In this document: piece after piece, positions 18,522 through 29,263 of the stretch
Layout: each line of letters opens with the position of its first letter
Numbering within the stretch: position 1 is the stretch's first letter
Source of the DNA: Bremia lactucae
Lineage: Eukaryota > Oomycota > Peronosporomycetes > Peronosporales > Peronosporaceae
Assembly (NCBI RefSeq): GCF_004359215.1
Contig: NC_090612.1
Coordinates: forward strand, 1,030,546 to 1,094,545
Direction: 5' to 3'
DNA: 64,000 nucleotides
Position numbers and translations under genes: made by a program
The notes under the pieces: model-generated
What the model saw: only the letters and a program-made list of their open reading frames with translations
Databases searched by the model: none
What the model was told of the DNA's origin: nothing

Positions 18522-21134
18522 ATGGAAAGATCACGAGCCGCCTCTTTTTCGCATATGCAGCTGCCGCGTGTCGCAACTGGCTCCAATGTTGGGTTTACGC
18601 CCAGTATCCAGCCGGATGTCTCACACAGCCCATCCTCCTCCAAAATTTTGGTAGGAACTGGATCTTCAGCGGATGGGTCTCATGGCGCTGAACATGGCGT
18701 TACTTCGTCTCACCCGCTTGTGATTCCTTCTCCTCCGGCTCCCGAGCTCCCTCGAAAGGAGGGTGCGCTGGATGTGATGATAAGTGTTACACCGAATGTG
18801 CCTAAGAACGTCGATCGGAATGTGTCTGGCTCGTCTGCTGAGGTGCCTTCACCTGACGACGCATCCATGGAGCTTTCTCCTTCACCTACTGCAGCTCCGC
18901 TTCCAAGCTCGGATTCACGCCCAACGTTGGCTGACGTGATAATGCGGCAGGAAACTGTCCGGCGCGACGCTGCTCAAGCTGATGCTATTCGCCGTCGTGT
19001 CGAAACTCCCAAACCTCTCGCCTGCGACATTGAAGCAATCGAGCGCCAATATGCGACAGGCGGAGACTGGTCGTTTATCGCGTCTTATATGGATCAAGCA
19101 CGTCCTTATGCGCTTCCGCGTGCAAAATTTGACATGATAATTGACACTGGCCGGACGCTTGCGAAGACTTTACTGATGAAGATCATGGCATCGCTTTCTG
19201 GCAAAAGCCACGGCAATGAACACCTCGAAGAACTTTATAAGCAATTTGAGATCGGTCAGATCTCCAAGCTTCCTGGCGGAAATCTTCGCTTGAAGGTCAA
19301 GTCGAGGGACGCGTGCCTGCGCTTAGAGCGCACGAAAGTAAATATACTTGGTGGTGTCTACACTTTCAAGGAATTTGACATTCTCGGCGGACGGTACTTT
19401 ATCGACATCTCCAATGTCGACTCGGACACGGAAACCGACGTTATCTTGCACCGCTTGTTCCTCATTGGATGCAAACCGGTATATGACACGTTTCGCGAAG
19501 GGAACCTGGCGACTGGTATTACGTCCGCAACTTGGCGAGTGTATTTTCTGCCGTCCTCGTGCCCAAGCGCGCTGATGGTAAATGGATCTGTCTGCGATCA
19601 AGTGTGCTTCAACAACAAGCTGCACCCTGCACATGGCAAGAACGCTCCGTTCCAGTCTGAGCGTTTACCTTATGGCTATCGCTCTCACCATGGAATCGAT
19701 CTTGGTGCACCTGCATACGTTTTTCCTCCGCCAAATGTTGTTTCTAAGACTGGTCTTCCTAAGACTGGCCAGCCCCAACGACCGCAATCAACGAGTAAAG
19801 CACAAGCTGCGGATGCAGCTGCGCAGCTGAAAGAAGCCTCGAGCTCAACCTCACTGCAACGAGCAGTCGAGCAAATTAAACAAAAGGAAGGTCAGCTTCA
19901 GCGTGGAGCTCAGCATGGACAGCAACTCGTTGTCAGTGATAGTACCACGCCTCTCAACACTACCGAGGCGTTGTCTATTTCGACTTACAGCGGCTCCAAC
20001 GGAAGGATTACTCCGCCCAGTAGCCCAAAGAATGTAAAGAAACCCCTCGTCCTCACTAATGGTCCGGATGACGGCTTCACTACCGTGTCAAACAAGAAGA
20101 AGCGCGCGCGCAACGGTTTCGACTTCTCCAACATGACAGTGAAGGTAGAGACGCTTCCTCTGAATGGCATAGCCACGACCAACTACTTCCAAGCACTCCA
20201 AACGATGGAGGTAACGTTTACGCCAAAGAACGTGACGGCTGACAAGAAGTACGGTGTTCGCTACCAAGTGGTTCCTATTGACGTGAAGCGCCCGGACGTG
20301 GTGAAAACGTCGTCTGAGTCTGCTTTCTTCATCGAAAAGCGCCACACTAAGATTAAGAAAGCATCAAAAGCGTCGTCTATTATGGAAGTGACCGAGTCGA
20401 TGGTAAATGACGAGAACACCGCGCTTCTCAACACTCTCCCAGACTGTCTGGTGAGAGCAGACAAGAAGGTCGACGGTGTGTGCAAGCTTCTCGAAAACGT
20501 CACGAATCCCGACCACATTATGAAAAAGGCGGTGGAGTGTCCTCTAGCCTTTAGCAGCGCAGTTTCGTTGAAGATGGCTGACACTGGAGACGTAATTGCC
20601 GAGATCGCACAACTGCATGTGATTAACCGTGTTCTATGTGCATCGCAACCGACCGAAGACATAACATTTAGCACGAAATGGGCAAGATTTATGGGTATGG
20701 CAGTCCCGTCGAAGCGCAAGGATATCTTCAAAATATGTGCAAAGTGGTGGACGTCGTCGGACTCGATCCGGGAGCTATCCCGAGCCACCAAGGCCTTAGG
20801 TATTTTCGAGATCGCACTCATGTCGATTGCGGCGACACTTTTCACCAACGACCACTGGATTCAATATATCACGGGACAGCCAGTCGACTGGATTCCGGCG
20901 CATCACACGCGACTTCTTCATCCAAACACACTCTTGCGTCTCTTGCGATCAGACCTCGGATCGTTCTGCATACAGCAATGGAGCGAAGTACAATGGCAGG
21001 GTTATCTGTTGGATGACCTTGAAGAACTTCGCAAGCTCGATGGCTTCTACTTGGAAGACTCTTCAGTGCTCCAGCTCCAGTTTCTTAATGGTGAAGTAGT
21101 GATGGTGGCAGGGGGCTTAACCCGTCATTACTAA
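18522..21134 (+). CDS. LINE3 ORF1 protein, 870 aa
   Basis: The ATG at 18522 (MERSRAAS) is preferred, because codons further upstream in the same frame read through the tRNA-Thr gene. The Ser/Pro-rich N-terminus is followed by the conserved IEAIERQYA block, the KLPGGNLRLKV/LGGVYTF/SNVDSDTE block and the C-terminal PAHHTRLLHPNTLL block, as in LINE1. It has no zinc knuckle. It is intact in this copy; the second, partial copy is frameshifted. Confidence 0.85.
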   Translation: MERSRAASFSHMQLPRVATGSNVGFTPSIQPDVSHSPSSSKILVGTGSSADGSHGAEHGVTSSHPLVIPSPPAPELPRKEGALDVMISVTPNVPKNVDRNVSGSSAEVPSPDDASMELSPSPTAAPLPSSDSRPTLADVIMRQETVRRDAAQADAIRRRVETPKPLACDIEAIERQYATGGDWSFIASYMDQARPYALPRAKFDMIIDTGRTLAKTLLMKIMASLSGKSHGNEHLEELYKQFEIGQISKLPGGNLRLKVKSRDACLRLERTKVNILGGVYTFKEFDILGGRYFIDISNVDSDTETDVILHRLFLIGCKPVYDTFREGNLATGITSATWRVYFLPSSCPSALMVNGSVCDQVCFNNKLHPAHGKNAPFQSERLPYGYRSHHGIDLGAPAYVFPPPNVVSKTGLPKTGQPQRPQSTSKAQAADAAAQLKEASSSTSLQRAVEQIKQKEGQLQRGAQHGQQLVVSDSTTPLNTTEALSISTYSGSNGRITPPSSPKNVKKPLVLTNGPDDGFTTVSNKKKRARNGFDFSNMTVKVETLPLNGIATTNYFQALQTMEVTFTPKNVTADKKYGVRYQVVPIDVKRPDVVKTSSESAFFIEKRHTKIKKASKASSIMEVTESMVNDENTALLNTLPDCLVRADKKVDGVCKLLENVTNPDHIMKKAVECPLAFSSAVSLKMADTGDVIAEIAQLHVINRVLCASQPTEDITFSTKWARFMGMAVPSKRKDIFKICAKWWTSSDSIRELSRATKALGIFEIALMSIAATLFTNDHWIQYITGQPVDWIPAHHTRLLHPNTLLRLLRSDLGSFCIQQWSEVQWQGYLLDDLEELRKLDGFYLEDSSVLQLQFLNGEVVMVAGGLTRHY

Positions 21135-22348
21135 TCCGTTCTCGACAAGGTCAACATGGAGCAACGTCAGTGCTCTTACCGTAAACACGAACGGGATTAA
21201 AAGGAACGGCCACCTATTTATTGAGAGCATGCTCTCCAAATACTCAGTATCGTGTGTCCAAGAAACGAAGTTCGGCGACAGTACGCATCTGTCGAACTTC
21301 ATCTTTCATCTAGAATCGACCTTTAAGCACAAGGTCTTTGTGAACGACCCAAACTGTCTGCTTCATCGACCCACACGAGGAAGAAGCAATGGAGTGCTCA
21401 CAGTGCTCCGGTCAGACTTTCCCGGTTTTGAGACGGCTGTCGATATCCCGGACTTATCGATCGCTGGTCGCTACCTTGTCGTTAAAGTCATTGTCGAGCG
21501 AACTCCCATCTACATTCACAACGTTTATGCACCTGTTGACAGACACGAAAAGCAACAGTTCTTCTCAAGCCTAGACACTGAGGCGTTTGAAGATCATGCA
21601 AAACACTTGGTTTTAGGCGACTTAAACACTCCTCTAAATCCTCGACTTGACTGTTGCTCCCAAGACCTGCGCTATGACTCAAGTAGGTCCAGCTGTCTCG
21701 AGTGGCTGGCAAAGCTGGGAGTAGTTGATGCATGGCGGATTCACTATGACAGCAAACGAGTATTCACTGGTCCACTCCCTCGAAAAAATCGGCTAGACTA
21801 TATATTGATGTCGGAGTCACTTTACACACACGTCTACGGTGACTCGACGTATTTCTTACCAAAGCATGCTGGCGACCACCTTGCACATAGTGTGAGCTTT
21901 CGGTCTGGTAAGCAACTTCATGGCCGAGGCTACTGGAAGTTTCCTCGATATCTACTGGAGTACCCAGTCGTAGTAACAGCGATCGAAAAAGAAGCCGAGT
22001 TGATCTTATACAAATTGCGCGCCGCTTCCAACCCAGGAAAAGTTTGGGAAAATTGGAAAGTCAGCATGAAGACTCAGCTTCAGGCCGTTCAGAAGAAGCT
22101 TCGACAACAAGATTCACAGGCGGTCCACGAAGCTCACATTCAACTTGACCAAGCTTCTGCTCGGTACCGCAATTTCTCCGACAATCCAAATCGTGAGCAT
22201 TTCGATGAAGCCATGAGAAACTACAAAGAGGTCGTCCTGAGGACGAGTCAGTACAACCAAGATACTGCTTTCGACTTTCAAGTTACCAACTCCGAAAAAT
22301 CGACCAAGCACTTTTTCCGCCCGCTGGATACGAGCTTGAGACGCGTCT
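19056..22348. repeat. 3.29-kb duplication, first copy
   Basis: Near-identical to 22350-25641, with roughly ten single-base differences and one 1-bp indel that I could see. It covers the second part of ORF1 and the first third of ORF2, and ends at the single n at 22349. Confidence 0.95.
21121..22348 (+). CDS. LINE3 ORF2, first copy, 3' truncated at the n
   Basis: The frame opens after an in-frame TAA at 21118, overlapping the ORF1 stop in the +1 frame. It encodes only the endonuclease and linker: VNTNGI, QETK, GDLNTPLN, LDYIL, GDH and CFF-like KHFFRPLDTSLRRV. The next base is n, after which the sequence jumps back into ORF1. It is most likely the same gene as 24414-28562, split by the assembly. 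Confidence 0.7.
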
Positions 22349-22349
22349 N

Positions 22350-24427
22350 ACAGGCGGAGACTGGTCGTTTATCGCGTCTTATATGGATCAAGCACGTCCT
22401 TATGCGCTTCCGCGTGCAAAATTTGACATGATAATTGACACTGGCCGGACGCTTGCGAAGACTCCACTGATGAAGATCATGGCATCGCTTTCTGGCAAAA
22501 GCCACGGCAATGAACACCTCGAAGAACTTTACAAGCAATTTGAGATCGGTCAGATCTCCAAGCTCCCTGGCGGAAATCTTCGCTTAAAGGTCAAGTCGAG
22601 GGACGCGTGCCTGCGCTTAGAGCGCACGAAAGTAAATATACTTGGTGGTGTCTACACTTTCAAGGAATTTGACATTCTCGGCGGACGGTACTTTATCGAC
22701 ATCTCCAATGTCGACTCGGACACGGAAACCGACGTTATCTTGCACCGCTTGTTCCTCATTGGATGCAAACCGGTTTATGACACGTTTCGCGAAGTGAACC
22801 TGGCGACTGGTATTACGTCCGCAACTTGGCGAGTGTATTTTCTGTCGTCCTCGTGCCCAAGCGCGCTGATGGTAAATGGATCTGTCTGCGATCAAGTGTG
22901 CTTCAACAACAAGCTGCACCCTGCACATGGCAAGAACGCTCCGTTTCAGTCTGAGCGTTTACCTTATGGCTATCGCTCACACCATGGAATCGATCTTGGT
23001 GCACCTGCAGACGTTTTTCCTCCGCCAAATGTTGTTCCTAAGACTGGCTTCCTAAGACTGGCCAGCCCCAACGACCGCAATCAACGAGTAAAGCACAAGC
23101 TGCGGATGCAGCTGCGCAGCTGAAAGAAGCCTCGAGCTCAACCTCACTGCAACGAGCAGTCGAGCAAATTAAACAAAAGGAAGGTCAGCTTCAGCGTGGA
23201 GCTCAGCATGGACAGCAACTCGTTGTCAGTGATAGTACCACGCCTCTCAACACTACCGAGGCGTTGTCTATTTCGACTTACAGCGGCTCCAACGGAAGGA
23301 TTACTCCGCCCAGTAGCCCAAAGAATGTAAAGAAACCCCTCGTCCTCACTAATGGTCCGGATGACGGCTTCACTACCGTGTCAAACAAGAAGAAGCGCGC
23401 GCGCAACGGTTTCGACTTCTCCAACATGACAGTGAAGGAAGAGACGCTTCCTCTGAATGGCATAGCCACGACCAACTACTTCCAAGCACTCCAAACGATG
23501 GAGGTAACGTTTACGCCAAAGAACGTGACGGCTGACAAGAAGTACGGTGTTCGCTACCAAGTGGTTCCTATTGACGTGAAGCGCCCGGACGTGGTGAAAA
23601 CGTCGTCCGAGTCTGCTTTCTTCATCGAAAAGCACCACACTAAGATTAAGAAAGCATCAAAAGCGTCGTCTATTATGGAAGTGACCGAGTCGATGGTAAA
23701 TGACGAGAACACCGCGCTTCTCAACACTCTCCCAGACTGTCTGGTGAGAGCAGACAAGAAGGTCGACGGTGTGTGCAAGCTTCTCGAAAACGTCACGAAT
23801 CCCGACCACATTATGAAAAAGGCGGTGGAGTGTCCTCTAGCCTTTAGCAGCGCAGTTTCGTTGAAGATGGCTGACACTGGAGACGTAATTGCCGAGATCG
23901 CACAACTGCATGTGATTAACCGTGTTCTATGTGCATCGCAACCGACCGAAGACATAACATTTAGCACGAAATGGGCAAGATTTATGGGTATGGCAGTCCC
24001 GTCGAAGCGCAAGGATATCTTCAAAATATGTGCAAAGTGGTGGACGTCGTCGGACTCGATCCGGGAGCTATCCCGAGCCACCAAGGCCTTAGGTATTTTC
24101 GAGATCGCACTCATGTCGATTGCGCCGACACTTTTCACCAACGACCACTGGATTCAATATATCACGGGACAGCCAGTCGACTGGATTCCGGCGCATCACA
24201 CGCGACTTCTTCATCCAAACACACTCTTGCGTCTCTTGCGATCAGACCTCGGATCGTTCTGCATACAGCAATGGAGCGAAGTACAATGGCAGGGTTATCT
24301 GTTGGATGACCTTGAAGAACTTCGCAAGCTCGATGGCTTCTACTTGGAAGACTCTTCGGTGCTCCAGCTCCAGTTTCTTAATGGTGAAGTAGTGATGGTG
24401 GCAGGGGGCTTAACCCGTCATTACTAA
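22350..24427 (+). pseudogene. LINE3 ORF1, second copy, 5' truncated and frameshifted
   Basis: It starts in mid-gene at the n (GGDWSFIAS). Relative to the first copy one T is missing near 23048-23050 (GGTCTT to GGCTT), which ends the frame at 23123. The downstream part stays open in the other frame to 24427. It may be an allelic or sequencing difference rather than a real dead copy. Confidence 0.8.
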
Positions 24428-25641
24428 TCCGTTCTCGACAAGGTCAACATGGAGCAACGTCAGTGCTCTTACCGTAAACACGAACGGGATTAAAAGGAAC
24501 GGCCACCTATTTATTGAGAGCATGCTCTCCAAATACTCAGTATCGTGTGTCCAAGAAACGAAGTTCGGCGACAGTACGCATCTGTCGAACTTCATCTTTC
24601 ATCTAGAATCGACCTTTAAGCACAAGGTCTTTGTGAACGACCCAAACTGTCTGCTTCATCGACCCACACGAGGAAGAAGCAATGGAGTGCTCACAGTGCT
24701 CCGGTCAGACTTTCCCGGTTTTGAGACGGCTGTCGATATCCCGGACTTATCGATCGCTGGTCGCTACCTTGTCGTTAAAGTCATTGTCGAGCGAACTCCC
24801 ATCTACATTCACAACGTTTATGCACCTGTTGACAGACACGAAAAGCAACAGTTCTTCTCAAGCCTAGACACTGAGGCGTTTGAAGATCATGCAAAACACT
24901 TGGTTTTAGGCGACTTAAACACTCCTCTAAATCCTCGACTTGACTGTTGCTCCCAAGACCTGCGCTATGACTCAAGTAGGTCCAGCTGTCTCGAGTGGCT
25001 GGCAAAGCTGGGAGTAGTTGATGCATGGCGGATTCACTATGACAGCAAACGAGTATTCACTGGTCCACTCCCTCGAAAAAATCGGCTAGACTATATATTG
25101 ATGTCGGAGTCACTTTACACACACGTCTACGGTGACTCGACGTATTTCTTACCAAAGCATGCTGGCGACCACCTTGCACATAGTGTGAGCTTTCGGTCTG
25201 GTAAGCAACTTCATGGCCGAGGCTACTGGAAGTTTCCTCGATATCTACTGGAGTACCCAGTCGTAGTAACAGCGATCGAAAAAGAAGCCGAGTTGATCTT
25301 ATACAAATTGCGCGCCGCTTCCAACCCAGGAAAAGTTTGGGAAAATTGGAAAGTCAGCATGAAGACTCAGCTTCAGGCCGTTCAGAAGAAGCTTCGACAA
25401 CAAGATTCACAGGCGGTCCACGAAGCTCACATTCAACTTGACCAAGCTTCTGCTCGGTACCGCAATTTCTCCGACAATCCAAATCGTGAGCATTTCGATG
25501 AAGCCATGAGAAACTACAAAGAGGTCGTCCTGAGGACGAGTCAGTACAACCAAGATACTGCTTTCGACTTTCAAGTTACCAACTCCGAAAAATCGACCAA
25601 GCACTTTTTCCGCCCGCTGGATACGAGCTTGAGACGCGTCT
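22350..25641. repeat. 3.29-kb duplication, second copy
   Basis: Counterpart of 19056-22348. The sequence is continuous with the rest of ORF2 at its right end, so this copy is joined to the true 3' part of the element. Confidence 0.95.
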
Positions 25642-28562
25642 TAATTGAGGAAGTCGTCACACCGAATGGAAGTGTGTCGTCAAATCCACACGATATCTCT
25701 CTTCGTTTTATGGAGCATTGGGGGACAGAATTGGGAGACCCTAAAAGTTCAGGGGGGAGAGCTTCTTCACCTGACGTCTTCATTCAGCAAAAGCTTCTCG
25801 ACTCGATTGTCAGCGTCTTGTCAGACGTCGATCGCACCCTCTTGGACGCTCCAGTCACGTCTGCTGACTTGGCAAGCGCGATTCGACATACGAAGTCGAC
25901 ATCAGCACCTGGCATGGACGGCTTGACCGCTGCTTTCTATCAAGTCGCTCCTGACATATTTGGTGAATGCTTAAGCGTTGTATTTAATGACCGACTTCAA
26001 CGCGGTGAGCTACTAGCATCACAAAAGAAATCTGCCGTCGTACTTCTCCACAAAAAGGGATCCCGCGCTGAGCCAGGCAACTACCGACCTATCGCACTTA
26101 TCCAAGTTGACGTCAAAGTGTTGTCCAAAGCTCTGACATACAGACTTCAGCAAGTCATTCTGGATCTGATTCACCCTGACCAGAAAGGGTTTGTCAAAGG
26201 TCGGTCGATTCACCACCATGTCAGATTTCTTGCCGACCTGCAAGACCTGGTAACGGCTCGCGAGGAAGAAGCATATGCGCTATTCTTAGACTTCCAGAAA
26301 GCATTTGATCGAGTCAATTGGGATTACATGTTTCGGGTGCTTGAGCGGATGGGATTCGGTGCTTCATTTATTCGATGGGTCAGGCTGTTGTACATGAACC
26401 CGCAAGCGCACCTGCTTATCAACCAAAACATACAGCCTGCACTGCATCCGACACGAGGAGTAAAACAAGGAGACCCATTGTCAGCGCTTCTTTTTGTTCT
26501 GACGATTGAGCCACTAGGCAACCTGCTTCGCGCCCACGAAGAGTATGGCGTATGTTTAAATGCAGACCAAACAGCCACCAGTATGTTCTTTGCGGACGAC
26601 TCGACCCTTCTCGGCAGTTCGCTTGTGAATGTACAAGGACAGCTTGATCTTGTGGCGGAATACTGTCGTGGCTCTGGAGCCCAGCTTAATCTGACCAAGT
26701 CCGTTCTTCTTGCACTCAATCGAAGCAAGACCTGTCCTTCGTTTCCAGGCGTTCAAGTGCTTGATCGGTCGGAGACAGTCAAGTATCTCGGTATTCCGTT
26801 TGGTCAACGACACATGGACAACACTCTTCTAGAATGGCTTGACCAGCGTTTTTATGAAGGCTTCCAATTGTGGTATCGACGCGCACGCACACTTCGTGGT
26901 CGGCTTTTAGTCGCACAGACGATGGTGCTCTCCCGATTGTGGCACTATACACAACATGTGTCCGTCCCAGCAAGAGTCGTGCAGAGGTGGCAGTCAATGC
27001 TAAATCGCTTTGTGCTGAGTCGGAAACACGAACGAGATGCGTCGCATATTCAGCTAATTCCGGCTGACTTTCTTTTCCAAAGACGACGTGACGGTGGTTT
27101 GGGGGTGCCCAGTCTGGCGGCTCACCTCAAACGCCAGCGTCTTCAGTTGCTTCTTCAATTTATTAGTGCTGCCCGTGAAGAAGACACGCTGAACTGGACG
27201 ACAGCGAGCTGCGAGCTGCTGAAGCTGGTTCTTCCTCAAACGGGGAACAGCTCCGCCCTTGACTTTTTATCAATTTCTCCGTTCCGCCACGGCGACCTGA
27301 TCAAGTGGAGATTAACTTCATCCTGGTGGAAAACGACATGGACGTGGTGGTATAAGATACGCTGGGAAGTCACGTGGCAAGATCTGCCTATGGACTTGCG
27401 CGCATGGTATGGTCTTCGGCAGCCAATCTGGTTTCACTCCGACGCTGAACTTCACTATGAGCAGACTCCAAGAACCAACACCGTTGCAGCACATCGTCGC
27501 TGTATCGGGATGGTGGTCGAACCGCAACGGAGTTTCAGACTGCACGTGTCGAGAATTTTTGGAGTACGGTCGTTAGTCGACTTCATGCGCGAAGAGAATG
27601 CCTGGCCTTCCCAGCAAGTCTTCGTCCAGCGGTATATTGACTTTACACTTACGTCAGTGACGCCTGGCCGCCAGACACAATGGCTGAGAGTGCTCTACAA
27701 GGAGACCACACAGATTGTTGAGCGGCTCGGCGCGAGAGAGCTCACTCTGGAGTCTCCATGCAGCACGCGACAATCGCTTCCCCACGTGGGGTGCAACACT
27801 GATACTAAGGTGTGTTTAGTCCCTGCAATTCCACGGTCAGCGCTGCTAGCTGTGGTCTGGCAGCCAAAAACACCGACAAAGCCACATCCGATGACCTTGC
27901 ACACCCAGCGTGCAGATGCTGAGCAGATCAAATCGTATGTGAAATACTGCAGGCATCTGCGAAAGATTCTCCTGCCTGTGTTTGAAGACCTGCAATTCCG
28001 CCTCGCATTTCGACTTCTTCCAGTGCGCTCGCGATTTTGGTTCCTAGAAGAATCGTACCCAGGCATTCGCAATTGCGTACGTGCTGGATGCGTTGCGATC
28101 GAGACTGAGCAACACTTGTTCTTTGACTGTGTGCTTGCAGTACAGCTCTGGCAGCATGTAAATCGGTTAGTGACTCCTTTTTTTCAGTCGCGTGTGGATT
28201 GGCTGCATATTGTGATGGCGGCGAAACCAAGAGTGAGAGAAGAGTGGAGAGACAGCGCAGTGGTGCTTCTTGACGTCTGGCACACGCTTCGAGCGGTGAC
28301 ACTGCACTTCCTCTGGGCCGATCGCAACCGGTGCCTCTTCGATAGGCGGCAGCCGACACCAGCGCTCCCTGCCTTAGCAGTCATTTTTTCGACTGCTTGC
28401 GCCCACTTCCGACACAGCCTTCGACGTCGCTACGATCCTGAACAGCAGACGACACAAATAAACATTATCGTCAAGATGATGAGCCATCACCAAGTGTTCC
28501 ATGACTTTGTACGGGCAAACGCAATGGAAGTACGGTTGCTACCTCAAGCTTTTCTGACGTGA
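24414..28562 (+). CDS. LINE3 ORF2: EEP endonuclease + reverse transcriptase
   Basis: The frame is open from after a TAA at 24411. The first ATG (24522) comes after the conserved VNTNGI motif, so it cannot be the natural start if the endonuclease is active. Motifs in order are QETK, GDLNTPLN, LDYIL, GDH; then LLHKKGS (about 26046), FLDFQKAFDRV (about 26286), GVKQGDPLSA and FADDS (about 26590); then CVRAGCVAIETEQHLFFDC near 28074. The frame is intact. The reverse transcriptase should copy element RNA at nicked target DNA in the nucleus. Confidence 0.85.
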   Translation, partial: PVITNPFSTRSTWSNVSALTVNTNGIKRNGHLFIESMLSKYSVSCVQETKFGDSTHLSNFIFHLESTFKHKVFVNDPNCLLHRPTRGRSNGVLTVLRSDFPGFETAVDIPDLSIAGRYLVVKVIVERTPIYIHNVYAPVDRHEKQQFFSSLDTEAFEDHAKHLVLGDLNTPLNPRLDCCSQDLRYDSSRSSCLEWLAKLGVVDAWRIHYDSKRVFTGPLPRKNRLDYILMSESLYTHVYGDSTYFLPKHAGDHLAHSVSFRSGKQLHGRGYWKFPRYLLEYPVVVTAIEKEAELILYKLRAASNPGKVWENWKVSMKTQLQAVQKKLRQQDSQAVHEAHIQLDQASARYRNFSDNPNREHFDEAMRNYKEVVLRTSQYNQDTAFDFQVTNSEKSTKHFFRPLDTSLRRVLIEEVVTPNGSVSSNPHDISLRFMEHWGTELGDPKSSGGRASSPDVFIQQKLLDSIVSVLSDVDRTLLDAPVTSADLASAIRHTKSTSAPGMDGLTAAFYQVAPDIFGECLSVVFNDRLQRGELLASQKKSAVVLLHKKGSRAEPGNYRPIALIQVDVKVLSKALTYRLQQVILDLIHPDQKGFVKGRSIHHHVRFLADLQDLVTAREEEAYALFLDFQKAFDRVNWDYMFRVLERMGFGASFIRWVRLLYMNPQAHLLINQNIQPALHPTRGVKQGDPLSALLFVLTIEPLGNLLRAHEEYGVCLNADQTATSMFFADDSTLLGSSLVNVQGQLDLVAEYCRGSGAQLNLTKSVLLALNRSKTCPSFPGVQVLDRSETVKYLGIPFGQRHMDNTLLEWLDQRFYEGFQLWYRRARTLRGRLLVAQTMVLSRLWHYTQHVSVPARVVQRWQSMLNRFVLSRKHERDASHIQLIPADFLFQRRRDGGLGVPSLAAHLKRQRLQLLLQFISAAREEDTLNWTTASCELLKLVLPQTGNSSALDFLSISPFRHGDLIKWRLTSSWWKTTWTWWYKIRWEVTWQDLPMDLRAWYGLRQPIWFHSDAELHYEQTPRTNTVAAHRRCIGMVVEPQRSFRLHVSRIFGVRSLVDFMREENAWPSQQVFVQRYIDFTLTSVTPGRQTQWLRVLYKETTQIVERLGARELTLESPCSTRQSLPHVGCNTDTKVCLVPAIPRSALLAVVWQPKTPTKPHPMTLHTQRADAEQIKSYVKYCRHLRKILLPVFEDLQFRLAFRLLPVRSRFWFLEESYPGIRNCVRAGCVAIETEQHLFFDCVLAVQLWQHVNRLVTPFFQSRVDWLHIVMAAKPRVREEWRDSAVVLLDVWHTLRAVTLHFLWADRNRCLFDRRQPTPALPALAVIFSTACAHFRHSLRRRYDPEQQTTQINIIVKMMSHHQVFHDFVRANAMEVRLLPQAFLT

Positions 28563-29263
28563 AGTTTTTCTCGGTAGTGCAAGCTGCTATGTTGCATACA
28601 GTCACGATCTTCCCTTCAGAGCTGAAGATCTCTTTTCTCCTCAACCCAGTTAACGCGGTCGTGACGCTTTCTCTAGGGAGGCCTGCACGAGCGTTAACTG
28701 CACCTTCCTCGTCAGAATCGGGATCTGACCGACCGTGACCGATGCGGACCCGGGCGACGACCGTCAATACAAGACTTTAATGTGGACAACAGCAGTACAG
28801 CTCCTGGAGGCACCCGTTTCCTATGAAAGAATTATTCTGTTCGTTTGCCATACGAAGACGCAAGCGAATGCTGCCCTAGTTGAAAGGATTTGCACCTGAA
28901 AGGTGGCCTACAAAAAATCACAAAACGAAATTTTGAGTGGCACACACCAAATATCACATTTGGGGGGGAGCCGAACAACAGCAGAAAAAAGTTTCGAAGG
29001 TATTGAGAAGTCGAAGGTTATAAGTTTCTAGAGGTCAAGGTCGTCCGAAGGTGACTGGCAATGGGTGGTGCAGGCCTCCCCTTCTCAGCCTTGTTTTTCT
29101 CATTCTTATCATTATTGAATTTGCTGCGGAGAAAACACGCGACTTTTCGAGGTTACCTGAAGGTATCCGTAAATGTGTGGTGCTCAAGCCTCCCCCTCAT
29201 TATTCTCACTTTTTATTTTGCCGCGGAGCAAGTAGAGAAAATTCAAGCCCAGCAATCAGCATC
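28563..29263. other. LINE3 spacer between ORF2 and ORF3
   Basis: No supported gene. Short ORFs on both strands lack recognisable motifs. The stretch may be a leader for the ORF at 29264. Confidence 0.5.

Noticed and set aside
22278..22538. ORFs crossing the single n at 22349
   Set aside because: They are artefacts of the junction between ORF2 and the repeated ORF1 segment.
29051..29263. N-terminal extension of LINE3 ORF3a with a membrane-like stretch (LLSLVFLILIII)
   Set aside because: It relies on a GTG start. The first ATG in frame is at 29264 and the extension has no homolog in sight.
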